Positions 21,329-31,129 are shown, counted from the stretch's first letter. The stretch: 39,200 nucleotides of DNA from Hyphomicrobiaceae bacterium (GCA_016793065.1 JAEULV010000038.1:1-39200), one strand, 5' to 3'. Notes: generated by a model from the letters alone, not told the origin. Numbers and translations are program-made.

Positions 21329-21810
21329 TCCGCCCGGTAGTCGCCGGAAACGCCGCCGGTCTTCTCGACCAGGCGAATGCCGGTCAAGGTCATGCCGCGA
21401 TCGACCGCCTTGGCCATGTCGTAGATGGTGAGGCAGGCGACGGAACAGGCGGTCAGCGCCTCCATCTCCACCCCGGTCTGGCCGCCGACCTTGGCCAATG
21501 CCCGCACCCGCAGCCCCGGCAGCGTCGCATCCGGCTCGATATCGACCGAGACCTTGGTGAGCAGCAGCGGGTGGCAGAGCGGGATCAGCTCGTGGGTCTT
21601 CTTCGCCGCCATGATGCCGGCGATCCGCGCCGTCGCGATCACGTCGCCCTTCTTGGCGTTGCCGGAGACGATCAGCGCCAGCGTTTCCGGCCGCATCGTC
21701 ACCGCGCCCTCGGCGATGGCGGTGCGGGTCGTCACCGGCTTGTCGGCGACATCGACCATGTCGGCCTTGCCGGAGGTGTCGATATGGGTGAGGCGGTCGG
21801 AAATGGTCAT
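21325..21810 (-). CDS. moaC: Cyclic pyranopterin monophosphate synthase MoaC
   Basis: This 161-residue enzyme converts the MoaA product (3',8-cyclo-7,8-dihydro-GTP) to cyclic pyranopterin monophosphate in molybdenum cofactor synthesis. Conserved blocks: [14 protein letters not shown] near the start, [15 protein letters not shown] (residues 70-84), [16 protein letters not shown] (110-125) and the active-site [12 protein letters not shown] with Asp131 and Lys134, then the ending KTGGVSGDY. It starts 4 nt after trpC and overlaps moeA by 4 nt. Its place between trpC and moeA is a conserved alphaproteobacterial arrangement. Confidence 0.98.
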   Translation of the reverse strand: MTISDRLTHIDTSGKADMVDVADKPVTTRTAIAEGAVTMRPETLALIVSGNAKKGDVIATARIAGIMAAKKTHELIPLCHPLLLTKVSVDIEPDATLPGLRVRALAKVGGQTGVEMEALTACSVACLTIYDMAKAVDRGMTLTGIRLVEKTGGVSGDYRAE

Positions 21811-21814
21811 GGGA

Positions 21815-22615
21815 TCAGGCCGCCGGCCGGGTCAGCAGCGCCCTGGTGGCGGCGGTGACGTCGGTCTGACGCATCAGGCTTTCGCCGACGAGGAAGGTCG
21901 ACATGCCGGCGCGTTGCAGCCGGGCGCAATCGGCGGGGGTGAAGATGCCGCTTTCGCCGACGATGACGCGGCCGGCCGGGATCAGCGGCGCCAGCCGTTC
22001 GGCGGTTTCGAGCGACACCTCGAAGGTCTTTAGGTTGCGGTTGTTGATGCCCAGAAGCGGCGAGGCAAGCCTGAGCGCCCGCTCCAGCTCGGCCTCGTCA
22101 TGGACCTCGACCAGCACGTCGAGGCTCCATTTCGCCGCCTCGTCCTCCAGCGCGCGCGCCTCGTCGTCGGAGACGCTCGCCATGATGATCAGGATGCAGT
22201 CGGCGCCCCAGGCGCGGGCCTCGGCCACCTGATAGGGCTCGTAGAGGAAGTCCTTGCGCAGCGCCGGCAGGGTGCAGGCGGCGCGCGCGGCGGCGAGATA
22301 GGCCGGCTCGCCCTGGAAGGACGGGGTATCGGTCAGCACCGACAGGCAGGCCGCGCCACCGGCCTGATAGGCGGCGGCCAGCGACGGCGGGTCGAAGTCG
22401 GCGCGGATCAGGCCCTTCGACGGGCTCGCCTTCTTGATCTCGGCGATCAGCGCCCATTCGCCACGGGCGAGCCGGGCGTCGATGGCGCGGGCGAAGCCGC
22501 GCACCGGCGCCTGGTCGCGGGCCTTCGCCGCGACCTCGGCATAGGGCAGGGCAGCCTTGGCGTTGGCGATCTCGATGCGCTTGTAGGCTTCGATCTTCTT
22601 CAGGATGTCGGCCAT
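21815..22615 (-). CDS. trpC: Indole-3-glycerol phosphate synthase
   Basis: This 266-residue TIM-barrel enzyme closes the ring of CdRP to give indole-3-glycerol phosphate, the fourth step of tryptophan synthesis. It shows [14 protein letters not shown] with the catalytic Lys61, the FQGEPAYL loop, [25 protein letters not shown] and [12 protein letters not shown]. The frame is open to 22684, but ATG 22615 gives the typical [13 protein letters not shown] start and sits 4 nt after the trpD stop. There is no fused TrpF domain. Confidence 0.97.
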   Translation of the reverse strand: MADILKKIEAYKRIEIANAKAALPYAEVAAKARDQAPVRGFARAIDARLARGEWALIAEIKKASPSKGLIRADFDPPSLAAAYQAGGAACLSVLTDTPSFQGEPAYLAAARAACTLPALRKDFLYEPYQVAEARAWGADCILIIMASVSDDEARALEDEAAKWSLDVLVEVHDEAELERALRLASPLLGINNRNLKTFEVSLETAERLAPLIPAGRVIVGESGIFTPADCARLQRAGMSTFLVGESLMRQTDVTAATRALLTRPAA

Positions 22616-22619
22616 GGCA

Positions 22620-23627
22620 TCACCGGTTGGAAACTTCGACGAGTTTGGCGAGACAGGCGCGCGCCGCGCCGGAATCGATGGCATCGGCGGCGATCGTCAC
22701 GCCGTCGGCCAGCGTCGGCGCCTTGTCGGCGACGACGAGGGCGGCGGCGGTGTTGATCAGCACGATGTCGCGATAGGCGTTGTGCTCGCCGTCGAGGATC
22801 AGCCGCAGCGCGGCGGCATTGTCGCCGGCGTCGCCGCCCTTGAGCTCGGACGGATCGGCGCGGCGCAGGCCGACCTGCTCCGGGGTGATCTCGAACAGGC
22901 GGACGTCGGTGCCGGTCCACTCCGCGACCCGGGTCGGGCCGGTGGTGGTGATCTCGTCGAGGCCGTCGCAGCCGTTGACGACCCAGGCGCGCTCGGTGCC
23001 GAGGCCGCCCAGCACCCGTGCCATCGGCTCGATCCAGTCGGCCGAGAAGGCGCCGGTCATCTGGCGGCGGACGCCGGCGGGGTTCGACATCGGTCCGAGC
23101 AGGTTGAACAGGGTGCGGAAGCCGAGTTCGACCCGGGCGGGACCGACATGCTTCATCGCCGAGTGATGGGCGGGCGCGAACATGAAGCCGAGCCCGGCCT
23201 CGCGGATGCATTCGGCGATGCGCAGCGGGTCGAGGTCGATTTTGACGCCGAGCGCCATCAGCGTATCGGCGGCGCCGGAGCGGGAGGAGAGCGCCCGGTT
23301 GCCGTGCTTGGCCACCGGCACGCCGCAGGCGGCGGCGACGAAGGCCGAAGCGGTCGAGACGTTGTAGGAGCCGGAGCCGTCGCCGCCGGTGCCGACGATG
23401 TCGATGGCGTCGGCCGGCGCGGTGACGCGCAGCATCTTCGAGCGCATGGTCTCGACCGCGCCGGTGATCTCGTCGATGGTCTCGCCGCGCAGGCGCAGGC
23501 CCATCAGGAAGGCGCCGATCTGCGCCGGCGTCGCCTCGCCGGACATGACGATGTCGAAGGCGCGGCGGGCTTCGTCGCGCTCCAGCCGGCCACCGCCGGC
23601 GATCTTACCCAGGATCGACTTGAACAT
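22620..23627 (-). CDS. trpD: Anthranilate phosphoribosyltransferase
   Basis: This 335-residue enzyme joins anthranilate and PRPP, the second step of the tryptophan pathway. The PRPP-binding GTGGDGS is at residues 79-85, followed by [13 protein letters not shown] and [17 protein letters not shown]; the anthranilate-side arginine region ([30 protein letters not shown]) is intact. It is a stand-alone TrpD, not fused to TrpG. It lies 13 bp after trpG and 4 bp before trpC. Confidence 0.98.
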   Translation of the reverse strand: MFKSILGKIAGGGRLERDEARRAFDIVMSGEATPAQIGAFLMGLRLRGETIDEITGAVETMRSKMLRVTAPADAIDIVGTGGDGSGSYNVSTASAFVAAACGVPVAKHGNRALSSRSGAADTLMALGVKIDLDPLRIAECIREAGLGFMFAPAHHSAMKHVGPARVELGFRTLFNLLGPMSNPAGVRRQMTGAFSADWIEPMARVLGGLGTERAWVVNGCDGLDEITTTGPTRVAEWTGTDVRLFEITPEQVGLRRADPSELKGGDAGDNAAALRLILDGEHNAYRDIVLINTAAALVVADKAPTLADGVTIAADAIDSGAARACLAKLVEVSNR

Positions 23628-23640
23628 GGCGGATCCCCTG

Positions 23641-24243
23641 TCAGGCGGCCCTGGCGCGGCGGGTGCCGTTCCAGTCGCGGGCGATGTCGAGGAAGTTCTT
23701 CAGCAGCCGGTGGCCGTTTTCCGAGGCGATGCTCTCGGGGTGGAACTGCACGCCGTGGACGGGATGGGTCTTGTGGGCAAGCCCCATCACCAGCTTGTCG
23801 TCGGTCTCGGCGACGATTTCCAGATCCGTCGGCATGGTGGCGCGCTCGACGATCAGCGAATGATAGCGCGTGCCGAGGAAGTCGGCATTGATGCCGCGAA
23901 AGATGCCGCCATTGGTGTGGTGGATGACGCTGGTCTTGCCGTGCATCAGGTAGGGCGCGCGCTTGACCACGCCGCCATAGGCCTGGCCGATGGACTGGTG
24001 GCCGAGGCAGACGCCGAGGATCGGGATCGAGGCGCCGCAGCGGCGGATCGTCTCCAGGCAGATGCCGGCCTCGTTGGGCGTGCAGGGGCCGGGCGACAGG
24101 ATGATGCCTTCCGGGTTCATGGCGATGACGTCGTCGACGCTGATCTCGTCGTTGCGGCGGACGTCGAGCTCGGCGCCAAGCTCGCCAAGGAAGTGGACGA
24201 GGTTGTAGGTGAAGCTGTCGTAGTTGTCGACCATCAGGAACAT
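23641..24243 (-). CDS. trpG: Anthranilate synthase glutamine amidotransferase component
   Basis: This 200-residue class I glutamine amidotransferase supplies ammonia to TrpE. The catalytic triad is complete: Cys79 in GVCLGHQ, and His168 and Glu170 in GVQFHPESI. The N-terminus [21 protein letters not shown] is typical. The same subunit may serve aminodeoxychorismate synthase (PabA role), since no separate pabA is visible here; that is inference only. It lies 13 bp downstream of trpE. Confidence 0.97.
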   Translation of the reverse strand: MFLMVDNYDSFTYNLVHFLGELGAELDVRRNDEISVDDVIAMNPEGIILSPGPCTPNEAGICLETIRRCGASIPILGVCLGHQSIGQAYGGVVKRAPYLMHGKTSVIHHTNGGIFRGINADFLGTRYHSLIVERATMPTDLEIVAETDDKLVMGLAHKTHPVHGVQFHPESIASENGHRLLKNFLDIARDWNGTRRARAA

Positions 24244-24256
24244 GACGCGCTCTCCC

Positions 24257-25774
24257 TCACTGGCCGCGGTTGGCGGTGGCGGAGAACCGCACCGCTTCCT
24301 CGGCGGCGCGGAACAGCGCCTTGGCCTTGTTGACGCACTCGGCCTGTTCCATCTCGGGCACGCTGTCGGCGACTATGCCGGCGCCGGCCTGCACGTACAT
24401 GCGGTCGTTCTTGATCACGGCGGTGCGCAGGCAGATGCAGGTGTCGACATTGCCGTCGGCGGAGAAATAGCCGACGCAGCCGGCATAGATGCCGCGCTTC
24501 TCCTGTTCGAGCTCGTCGATGATCTCCATCGCCCGCACCTTAGGGGCGCCGGACACGGTGCCGGCCGGGAACCCGGCGGCAAGCGCGTCGAGGGCGTCGT
24601 GGCGGGCGGTGTCGAGCTGGCCGGTGACGTTGGAGACGATGTGCATCACCTGGCTGTAGTACTCGAGGAAGAACTTGTCGGTGACCTTGACCGAGCCAAT
24701 CTTCGCCACCCGGCCGACGTCGTTGCGGCCGAGATCGAGCAGCATCAGGTGCTCGGCCAGTTCCTTCGGGTCGGCGAGCAGTTCGGCGGCGTTGGCCTTG
24801 TCCTCGGCCGGGGTCTTGCCGCGCGGCCGGGTGCCGGCGATCGGCCGGATGGTGACTTCGTTGTCGCGCACTCGCACCAGGATTTCCGGCGAGGAGCCGA
24901 CGATCGAGAAGCCGCCGAAGTTGAGATAGTAGAGGAACGGCGCCGGATTGACCCGGCGCAGCGCCCGGTAGAACGAGATCGGCGGCAGCGTGAACGGCGC
25001 CTCGAAGCGCTGCGACAGCACCACCTGGAAGATGTCGCCGGCGGCGATGTATTCCTTCGCCCGCGCCACCATCGAGGCATAGACCTCCGGCGCGGTGTTG
25101 GAGATGACCGGCACGTCGAGCGGCACTTCCTGGCTGGCGACCGACTTGTCGAGCGCCTCGTCGAGGGCGTCGACGACCGAGATCAGCCGTTCGACGGCGC
25201 GGGCATGGATGCGGTCGGCGGAAACGCCGGGCTCCGGGCGCACCGGCGAGACGATGGTGATTTCGTCGCGCACCGCGTCGAACACCAGCATGATGCGCGG
25301 CCGCACCAGGATGGCGTCGGGCGTGCCGAGGGTGTCGCGGTTCGGCTCCGGCAGGCGCTCCATCTGGCGCACCATGTCATAGCCGAGATAGCCGAAAATG
25401 CCGGCGGCCATCGGCGGCAGACCGGCGGGCACGTCGTACTGATTGTCCTTGATCAGCGCGCGGATCGCCTCGAGCGAATTGGCCTCGACCGGCTGGAAGG
25501 CGTGGCGGTCGATGTGAAAGCGGTCGTTGATCTCGCAGGCGGCGCCATGGGCGCGGAACACCAGGTCCGGATCCAGCCCGATCACCGAATAGCGGCCGCG
25601 CGTGGCGCCGCCCTCGACCGATTCGAGCAGGATGCAGTGATCGCGATTGGCGGAGAGCTTGAGGAAAGCCGAAACCGGGGTTTCCAGATCGGCGACCAGC
25701 GTGGTCCATACCACGGTCGTCTCGCCACGATCGAGGTGGCGGGCGACGACGTCGAATTGAGGTTCTATGCGCAT
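24257..25774 (-). CDS. trpE: Anthranilate synthase component I
   Basis: This 505-residue enzyme makes anthranilate from chorismate with ammonia from TrpG, the committed step of tryptophan synthesis. The allosteric tryptophan-binding LLES is at residues 49-52, followed by GRYSVIG; the chorismate-binding domain contains RPIAGTRPRGKT, DLGRNDVGRVAKIGSVKV and GTVSGAPKVRAMEIIDELE. So feedback inhibition is expected. trpE and trpG are separate genes, whereas Rhizobium and Brucella have a fused trpEG elsewhere; the separate form in this cluster is seen in other Hyphomicrobiales. The leader before it has no Trp-codon-rich peptide, so I see no classical attenuator. It may be transcribed from the ppiD promoter upstream. 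Confidence 0.98.
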   Translation of the reverse strand: MRIEPQFDVVARHLDRGETTVVWTTLVADLETPVSAFLKLSANRDHCILLESVEGGATRGRYSVIGLDPDLVFRAHGAACEINDRFHIDRHAFQPVEANSLEAIRALIKDNQYDVPAGLPPMAAGIFGYLGYDMVRQMERLPEPNRDTLGTPDAILVRPRIMLVFDAVRDEITIVSPVRPEPGVSADRIHARAVERLISVVDALDEALDKSVASQEVPLDVPVISNTAPEVYASMVARAKEYIAAGDIFQVVLSQRFEAPFTLPPISFYRALRRVNPAPFLYYLNFGGFSIVGSSPEILVRVRDNEVTIRPIAGTRPRGKTPAEDKANAAELLADPKELAEHLMLLDLGRNDVGRVAKIGSVKVTDKFFLEYYSQVMHIVSNVTGQLDTARHDALDALAAGFPAGTVSGAPKVRAMEIIDELEQEKRGIYAGCVGYFSADGNVDTCICLRTAVIKNDRMYVQAGAGIVADSVPEMEQAECVNKAKALFRAAEEAVRFSATANRGQ

Positions 25775-25967
25775 GGATTGGGAGATCCCGTCAGACGAGC
25801 GATGAGGGGCCGGCGGGCCGGCCGATGCGATGGCAGGGGGATGGTTCTCCTGTCACCATCGCTCGCTGTGCACCTTGAGGCGGACGACGCCGATCCGCCG
25901 GCGCGGCGCGCGGCGGGTCGAGTGTCCGTGGGTGCGGTCGGGTGTGCTGCGTCCCATCATCGTTCCG

Positions 25968-27866
25968 TCAGTTGCTCCGACCGGCGCCGAGGATCCGGGC
26001 GAGGGTCGTCTGGTTGACGGTGGCCCCGATCAGGGCCTGCGCCTTGACGAGGTATTGGTCGAGCATGGCGTTTTCGAACCCGTCGTCAAGGGTCTTGCGC
26101 TTTTCCACCAGTTCGGGCGCCTCGGCGAAGAACACCGGGGCGGTGACGTCCTTGACCACGAACACGATCACCGAGCCGTCGGCCATCAGGCCGCGCCCGG
26201 CCTTGCCCTCGGCCGTGTCGAAGATCGCGCCGATGGCGCCGGGGCCGAAGTCGGCCGCCTTGGTGGCGCGCGTCAGCTTGTCGGAGGTCTTGACCTCGAG
26301 GCCGAGTTCGCCGGCGACCGTGGCGATCGCCTCGCCCTTGTTCAGCCGGTCCAGCGCCGCGCCGGCCTTTTCGGCCATCGCCTTGGCGGTGGCCTCGGCG
26401 AGGAAATGGGCGACGACGCGATCCTTGACCTCGTCAAGGGCGCGCTCGCGCGGCGGCGTGATGGCGTCGACCTCGTACCAGGTGAAGCCGCGCGTGCCGA
26501 TCGCCAGCGGGTCGGTCTCGTTCTTGACGTCGGTCTCGAACACCAGCTTGAGGAAGTCGGTCGCCTCCGGCATGCCTTCCACCGGCTTGCCGTCGGGGCC
26601 GAGGCCCTGGGCGTCGAGCGCCTCGATCGTCGACTTCGGCAGCTTCAGCCGGGTGGCGACGTCGGCGAGCGAGCCGCCGGCGGCGCGGGCATCCTCGACC
26701 TCGTTGCGCAGGTGGCCGATGCGGTCGCGCGCCCGGTCGAGCGCGATCGACTTGCGGATCTCGACTTTGGCGGTCTCGAACGGCGTCTTGGTCGCGGGAG
26801 TGATTTCCAGCACGCGGGCAATGACATAGCCGAACTTGCCGGTGATCACGCCGGACAGGACCTTCGGTTCCATGGCGAAGACGGCATCGGCGACGGCGGT
26901 GTCGCGGATCGAGGTGCGGGCGACGCGGCCGAGATCGTGGTCTTCCTTGGTCAGCTTCAGCTCGGCCACCAGATCCTCGAACGAGGTCCCGGCCGTCAGC
27001 TTGGCGGCGGCGGCCTCGGCGGCGGCCTTGTCGGGGAAGCTGATGCGCTGGACGTGGCGCTGCTCGGGCAGTTCGAAGCGGGCGGCCTGGTTGTCGTAGG
27101 CGCGCTTCAGGTCGTCGTCGGAGACTTCCTCAATGGCGGCGAGCGCGTCGACCGTGGCGGTCATTAGCGTCACCTTGCGGTATTCCGGCGCCTTGAACGC
27201 CGCCTTGCGCGGCTCGAAGAACGCCTTCAGCTCCTCGGCGCCGGGCGCCGGTGGAGCGGACATGGTCGCGGCGGAGGCGACGACATAGTCGACGACGCGC
27301 TCCTCGGCATCGAAGCGGTTGGCGATTTCCAGGAAGGTCGTCGGCGTGGCGATGCCGCCGAGCAGACTCTGCACCAGCAGTTCGCGCTTGACCGCATCGC
27401 GGCGCGACAGGATGAACTGATCCTCGCTCCAGCCATATTCGCGCAGCTGTGCCGCGAAGGCCTGACGGTTGAAGCCGCCCTTGCCGTCGTTGAAGCTCGG
27501 GTCGGCCTGGATCTGGCGCACCAGCTCGGCATCGCTGACGCCGAGGCGCAACGCCTGGGCGCGGTTGTTCAGCACCTCGTCGACGATCAGCTGGCGCATG
27601 ATCTGCGACGGGATGCCGAGCCGCTGGGCCATCTCCTCGGTCAGCTGCTGGCGCGTCGCCCGCAGATAGGCCTGCTTGGTGCGCTCGTATTGCTGGATGA
27701 ACAGGCTGGCATGCAGCTTCTTGCCGCCGACGGTGGCAACTTCGTCGGACGTCAGCCCCTGGACGACCTGACCGATCCCGCCCCACAGCACGAACGAAAC
27801 GACAAGCAGCGCGAGGAGGGTCTTAGCCACCAAGCCTGAGGCATGGCGGCGCATGGAATCGAGCAT
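25968..27866 (-). CDS. ppiD: PpiD-type peptidylprolyl isomerase / SurA N-domain periplasmic chaperone
   Basis: This 632-residue protein is anchored in the inner membrane by one N-terminal helix (about residues 13-31, KTLLALLVVSFVLWG) with the rest in the periplasm, where such proteins help newly exported proteins fold. A SurA-like N-domain follows (VGGKKLHASLFIQQYERTKQAYL... LIVDEVLNNRAQALRLGVSDAELV), then two PpiC-like parvulin regions, the first around LPEQRHVQRISFPDKAAAEAA. The frame is open to 27932, but ATG 27866 gives the family start MLDSMRRHASG and a correct anchor. A good promoter lies about 80 bp upstream. trpE follows 193 bp downstream on the same strand. In many Rhizobiales this gene is divergent from tpiA; here ubiX-ubiD separate them. 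Confidence 0.93.
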   Translation of the reverse strand: MLDSMRRHASGLVAKTLLALLVVSFVLWGGIGQVVQGLTSDEVATVGGKKLHASLFIQQYERTKQAYLRATRQQLTEEMAQRLGIPSQIMRQLIVDEVLNNRAQALRLGVSDAELVRQIQADPSFNDGKGGFNRQAFAAQLREYGWSEDQFILSRRDAVKRELLVQSLLGGIATPTTFLEIANRFDAEERVVDYVVASAATMSAPPAPGAEELKAFFEPRKAAFKAPEYRKVTLMTATVDALAAIEEVSDDDLKRAYDNQAARFELPEQRHVQRISFPDKAAAEAAAAKLTAGTSFEDLVAELKLTKEDHDLGRVARTSIRDTAVADAVFAMEPKVLSGVITGKFGYVIARVLEITPATKTPFETAKVEIRKSIALDRARDRIGHLRNEVEDARAAGGSLADVATRLKLPKSTIEALDAQGLGPDGKPVEGMPEATDFLKLVFETDVKNETDPLAIGTRGFTWYEVDAITPPRERALDEVKDRVVAHFLAEATAKAMAEKAGAALDRLNKGEAIATVAGELGLEVKTSDKLTRATKAADFGPGAIGAIFDTAEGKAGRGLMADGSVIVFVVKDVTAPVFFAEAPELVEKRKTLDDGFENAMLDQYLVKAQALIGATVNQTTLARILGAGRSN

Positions 27867-27943
27867 TGGCGAGACGTCCGTTTCTGGTCTGCGGCGCGGG
27901 GGGACGCGCAACGAATGGCTTCCAACCCCCATAATGGCGGCGG

Positions 27944-27972
27944 ATCATAGAAAGGTGACGGCCTTTGGGCAA
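27944..27972 (-). promoter_or_regulatory. Probable ppiD promoter
   Basis: On the minus strand TTGCCC (27972-27967) is followed after exactly 17 bp by TATGAT (27949-27944), about 80 bp upstream of the ppiD start codon. The -10 element is nearly consensus. It may drive the whole ppiD-trpEGDC-moaC-moeA run. Confidence 0.62.
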
Positions 27973-28023
27973 GGCGAGAGTTCGATGCCGGACGCGGTAT
28001 GACACATGGCTGAGGGGAGTGTC

Positions 28024-28617
28024 TCACGGTGCCTCGCCGTGTTGTTCGCCCATCCACTCTGTCGCGATGTCCATCCTGTCAATGCGCAACAACTCGATGG
28101 CTCGTCGCGCGATCTGGTCGACCATGCCGGCGATATCGACCGGGCGGAGATAGAACGCTGGTACAGGCGGGGCAATGATCGCACCGAATTCAGTCGCTGC
28201 CGCCATCGCTCGCAAGTGACCGAGGTGCAACGGGCTTTCACGAGCCAATAGCACCAGACGTCGCCGCTCCTTGAGGTGGACATCTGCTGCCCGGGTTATG
28301 AGGTCAGTCGTCGTACATGCGGCAATTGCGCCCAGTGCCCGCATCGAACAGGGCGCCACGATCATGCCGGCGGTGCGGAATGAGCCGCTGGCAATTGCAG
28401 CGCCAATGTCGTCGTTCAAATGTCGATAAGAAACGCAGGCGCCGATGCGATCGCTCCCATCCGGGCCGATTTCGTGAGTGATCGTGCGCTCCCCAGCTGA
28501 TGAAATGACCAGATGGGTCTCGATCGCGCATTCATGCAGGATTTCCGCTATCCGCAGGCCGATCGCAGCGCCCGATGCGCCGGTTATGGCCAGGACAACC
28601 CGGCGAATTCGACACAT
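28024..28617 (-). CDS. ubiX: Flavin prenyltransferase UbiX
   Basis: This 197-residue enzyme prenylates FMN to make prenyl-FMN, the cofactor of UbiD decarboxylases. Near the N-terminus is VVLAITGASGAAIGLRIAE, the FMN-binding loop, and further on APCSMRALGAIAACTTTDLITRAADVHLKERRRLVLLARESPLH, the most diagnostic stretch of the family. ATG 28617 overlaps the ubiD stop by one base (TAATG), so the pair is translationally coupled and the longer frame to 28707 is not used. Base composition is lower in GC and more varied in codon use than the flanking genes, as for ubiD, which suggests transfer. The last ~25 residues are acidic and variable. Confidence 0.95.
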   Translation of the reverse strand: MCRIRRVVLAITGASGAAIGLRIAEILHECAIETHLVISSAGERTITHEIGPDGSDRIGACVSYRHLNDDIGAAIASGSFRTAGMIVAPCSMRALGAIAACTTTDLITRAADVHLKERRRLVLLARESPLHLGHLRAMAAATEFGAIIAPPVPAFYLRPVDIAGMVDQIARRAIELLRIDRMDIATEWMGEQHGEAP

Positions 28618-30164
28618 TACGTCACTCCCGAGAAAAGTCCGAGGCGTGACCAAATCTGGTCGACCTTCGCGACGGCCGCCGGGTCGGGATCGAGAACCTC
28701 GGCCCACTCCCGTTCAGTCTCGGTACCGATCTTCCTGGTCGCGTCGATGCCCATCTTGCCACCCAGTCCGGTGCGGGGAGAGGCGAAGTCTAGATGATCG
28801 ATCGGCGTATCGGTGACCAACAACGTATCCCGTGATGGGTCAGAACGGGTTGATATCGCCCAGATCACATCATTCCAGCTTCGGATATCGATATCCTGAT
28901 CAACCACGACGATGAACTTGGTGTAGGCGAATTGTGGTAACATCGACCAGACGCCCATCATGATCCTTCGGGCCTGACCGGGATAACGCTTGTTGATGGC
29001 AACGACGGCAAACCGGTATGAGCAAGCTTCGGGCGGAAGCCAGAAGTCGACTATCTCTGGGAACTGCCTGATGATCAACGGCAGGAAGACCGCGTTCAGC
29101 GCCTCGCCGAGTTTCGACGGCTCATCGGGCGGGCGTCCGGTGAAGGTGGAGAGCAGGATTGGTTGGGGCCGGTGCGTGACGGCCTGAACGTCCACCATCG
29201 GGAACGCCTCAATAGAATTGTAGTAGCCGGTATGGTCGCCATATGGCCCCTCCGGTAGCGTTTCGTCGGGAGATACCAACCCCTCCAGGATGAACTCGGC
29301 ATCGGCCGGTATCTTCAGCGGGATGCTGACGCAGTCGCTCAGACGGGTCCGCTCGCCGCGGATTAATCCGGAAAAATGCAGTTCCGACAGATTTTCCGGT
29401 AGCGGCATCACCGCCGAAAGCAGCGTTGCGGGGTCTGCCCCGACCACGATCGCCACGGGCATTGGCTCGCCGCGTGCGCGCCACAACCGATGATGCGCCG
29501 CGCCACCTCGGTGGGCGAGCCATCGAGCGATCAGCCGGCGCTGTCCTGCCACCTGTAGGCGATAGACGCCCACATTGTAGCTCGATGTTGAAGTTTTTTC
29601 GGGAGGGCGCGTGATCACCAGCCCCCACGATACCATCGGTGCTGGCTCGCCCGGCCATGAGGAGGTGAAGGGGAGGTGGTGAAGATCGATGTCGCTTCCA
29701 CGCAGGACGTGCCGATGCACCGGCGCGGGACGCAAATGACGCGGGCGCATTCGCATCGCAGCCAGTAGAAGTGGCACCTTCCGAAGCGCATCACGTAATC
29801 CGTCAGGTGGTGTCGGGTCGCGTAGTTCCGCCAGTTCGGTGCCGAGCTGGCGGAGCCCTCCGGTCTCGACCCCAAGACCGAGGGCGATTCGCTCGACTGT
29901 CCCGAACAGGTTGACAAGCACGGGAAACGCCGCCCGACTGCCGTCCGGTAGCAGCGGATGCCGAAACAGCAATGCCGGCCCCCCTGCTTGCAGTACCCGC
30001 CTGTGGATTTCGCTGATTTCCATAACGACGGACACAGGTTCGTCGATACAGACGAGAAGATCTCTCGCCCGCAGCAATTCCATGAAAGCGCGAAGATCGC
30101 GGCAGGGAGGATGAACCCGTTTTGGCACGGAGCGGTTCCGGTACTTGGTTGGCGGTGGCACCAT
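28617..30164 (-). CDS. ubiD: UbiD family decarboxylase (3-octaprenyl-4-hydroxybenzoate carboxy-lyase type)
   Basis: This protein of about 515 residues uses prenyl-FMN for reversible decarboxylation. It follows E. coli UbiD along nearly its whole length: QAGGPALLF, the NLFGTVERIALGLG block, RWLAHRGGAAHHRLW, VVGADPATLLSAVMPLP, EGPYGDHTGYYNSIEAFP with the catalytic acid region, FTGRPPDEPSKLGEALN, FPEIVDFWLPPEACSYRFAVV, WNDVIWAISTRSDPSRDT and LDFASPRTGLGGKMGIDAT. This close match favours a ubiquinone-pathway substrate over a catabolic one, but that is inference. ATG 30164 is chosen; the frame is open to 30254 and neither start has a clear ribosome binding site. The gene is coupled to ubiX. GC is clearly lower than in neighbours (about 57% in bases 28921-28980 by hand count). 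Confidence 0.93.
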   Translation of the reverse strand: MVPPPTKYRNRSVPKRVHPPCRDLRAFMELLRARDLLVCIDEPVSVVMEISEIHRRVLQAGGPALLFRHPLLPDGSRAAFPVLVNLFGTVERIALGLGVETGGLRQLGTELAELRDPTPPDGLRDALRKVPLLLAAMRMRPRHLRPAPVHRHVLRGSDIDLHHLPFTSSWPGEPAPMVSWGLVITRPPEKTSTSSYNVGVYRLQVAGQRRLIARWLAHRGGAAHHRLWRARGEPMPVAIVVGADPATLLSAVMPLPENLSELHFSGLIRGERTRLSDCVSIPLKIPADAEFILEGLVSPDETLPEGPYGDHTGYYNSIEAFPMVDVQAVTHRPQPILLSTFTGRPPDEPSKLGEALNAVFLPLIIRQFPEIVDFWLPPEACSYRFAVVAINKRYPGQARRIMMGVWSMLPQFAYTKFIVVVDQDIDIRSWNDVIWAISTRSDPSRDTLLVTDTPIDHLDFASPRTGLGGKMGIDATRKIGTETEREWAEVLDPDPAAVAKVDQIWSRLGLFSGVT

Positions 30165-30373
30165 GACGGAATGCGGGGCGCCGCCGTATTGACCGGCGTC
30201 AATCACAAATCGGATCGGTTGATCCTTGCTGTTGCGTGTTGTCGGCACGGGCATCCGCCGGGGTCGCCCTGCGTCCTTCTGATCACCCGCCGGCCGGTGG
30301 TTTCACTTGAGCGGCGCCGGCTTTTTCGCTACCGCTCCCGGCATTGATCGCTGACAACAATCGGGGAAACGAA

Positions 30374-31129
30374 ATGACGACGCAGGGTGTCAAGCCGCTG
30401 GTGGCCGGCAATTGGAAGATGAATGGCACGAGCACCGAGCTGGCGGAAGCGATCGCCATCGGTGCCGGCGCCAAGCCGGCGCTGTTCGACCTGGCGCTTG
30501 CACCGCCGGCGACCCTGATCGAGCGGATGGCGCGCGCCCTTGCCGGCGCCCCGGTCGCGGTCGGCGGCCAGGATTGCCATGCCAACGTCAAGGGCGCCCA
30601 TACCGGCGACGTCGCGGCCGAGATGCTGAAGGAAGCCGGCGCGTCGTTCGCCATCGTCGGCCATTCCGAGCGCCGCACCGACCATGCCGAGACCGACGCG
30701 CAGGTGCGGGCCAAGGCCGAGGCGGCCAAGCGCGCCGGCCTCGTCGCCATCGTCTGCATCGGCGAGACCCGCGCCGAGCGCGAGAGCGGCCGCACCCTCG
30801 ATGTGGTCGGCACCCAGCTTGCCGGATCGCTGCCGGCCGGCATGAGCGCCGCCGAACTCGTCGTCGCCTACGAACCCGTCTGGGCGATCGGCACCGGCCT
30901 GACGCCGACCGCGACCGATGTCGCCGAGGTACATGCCTTCATCCGCGCCAAGCTGGTGGAGACCTACGGCGCCGAGGGCGCCAAGGTGCGCATCCTCTAT
31001 GGCGGCTCGGTCAAGCCGTCGAACGCGGTGGAACTGATGGCCGTCGCCAATGTCGATGGCGCGCTGGTCGGCGGCGCCAGCCTCAAGGCCGTCGATTTCC
31101 TCGGCATCGCCGCCGCCTATTCGGCGTGA
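30374..31129 (+). CDS. tpiA: Triosephosphate isomerase
   Basis: This 251-residue TIM-barrel enzyme interconverts dihydroxyacetone phosphate and glyceraldehyde-3-phosphate in glycolysis and gluconeogenesis. Active-site residues are present: Lys15 in AGNWKMNG, His97 in IVGHSERR and Glu167 in [11 protein letters not shown], and the phosphate-binding [11 protein letters not shown] and GALVGGASL follow. ATG 30374 has GGGGA at 30363-30367 with 6-nt spacing; the ATG at 30344 is in frame but lacks this support. It converges with recG (37 bp between stops). In related genomes secG and pyrG usually follow; here they do not. Confidence 0.98.
   Translation: MTTQGVKPLVAGNWKMNGTSTELAEAIAIGAGAKPALFDLALAPPATLIERMARALAGAPVAVGGQDCHANVKGAHTGDVAAEMLKEAGASFAIVGHSERRTDHAETDAQVRAKAEAAKRAGLVAIVCIGETRAERESGRTLDVVGTQLAGSLPAGMSAAELVVAYEPVWAIGTGLTPTATDVAEVHAFIRAKLVETYGAEGAKVRILYGGSVKPSNAVELMAVANVDGALVGGASLKAVDFLGIAAAYSA

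Noticed and set aside
25775-25967. Tryptophan attenuator upstream of trpE
   Set aside because: The only leader-like frame on the minus strand is about 34 codons, Arg-rich, and has a single Trp codon just before its stop. The GGCCGGC/GCCGGCC stem after it has too small a loop and no T-run.
30307-30335. tpiA promoter TTGAGC-N17-TACCGC
   Set aside because: Spacing is right but the -10 element matches the consensus at too few positions to list it as a feature.
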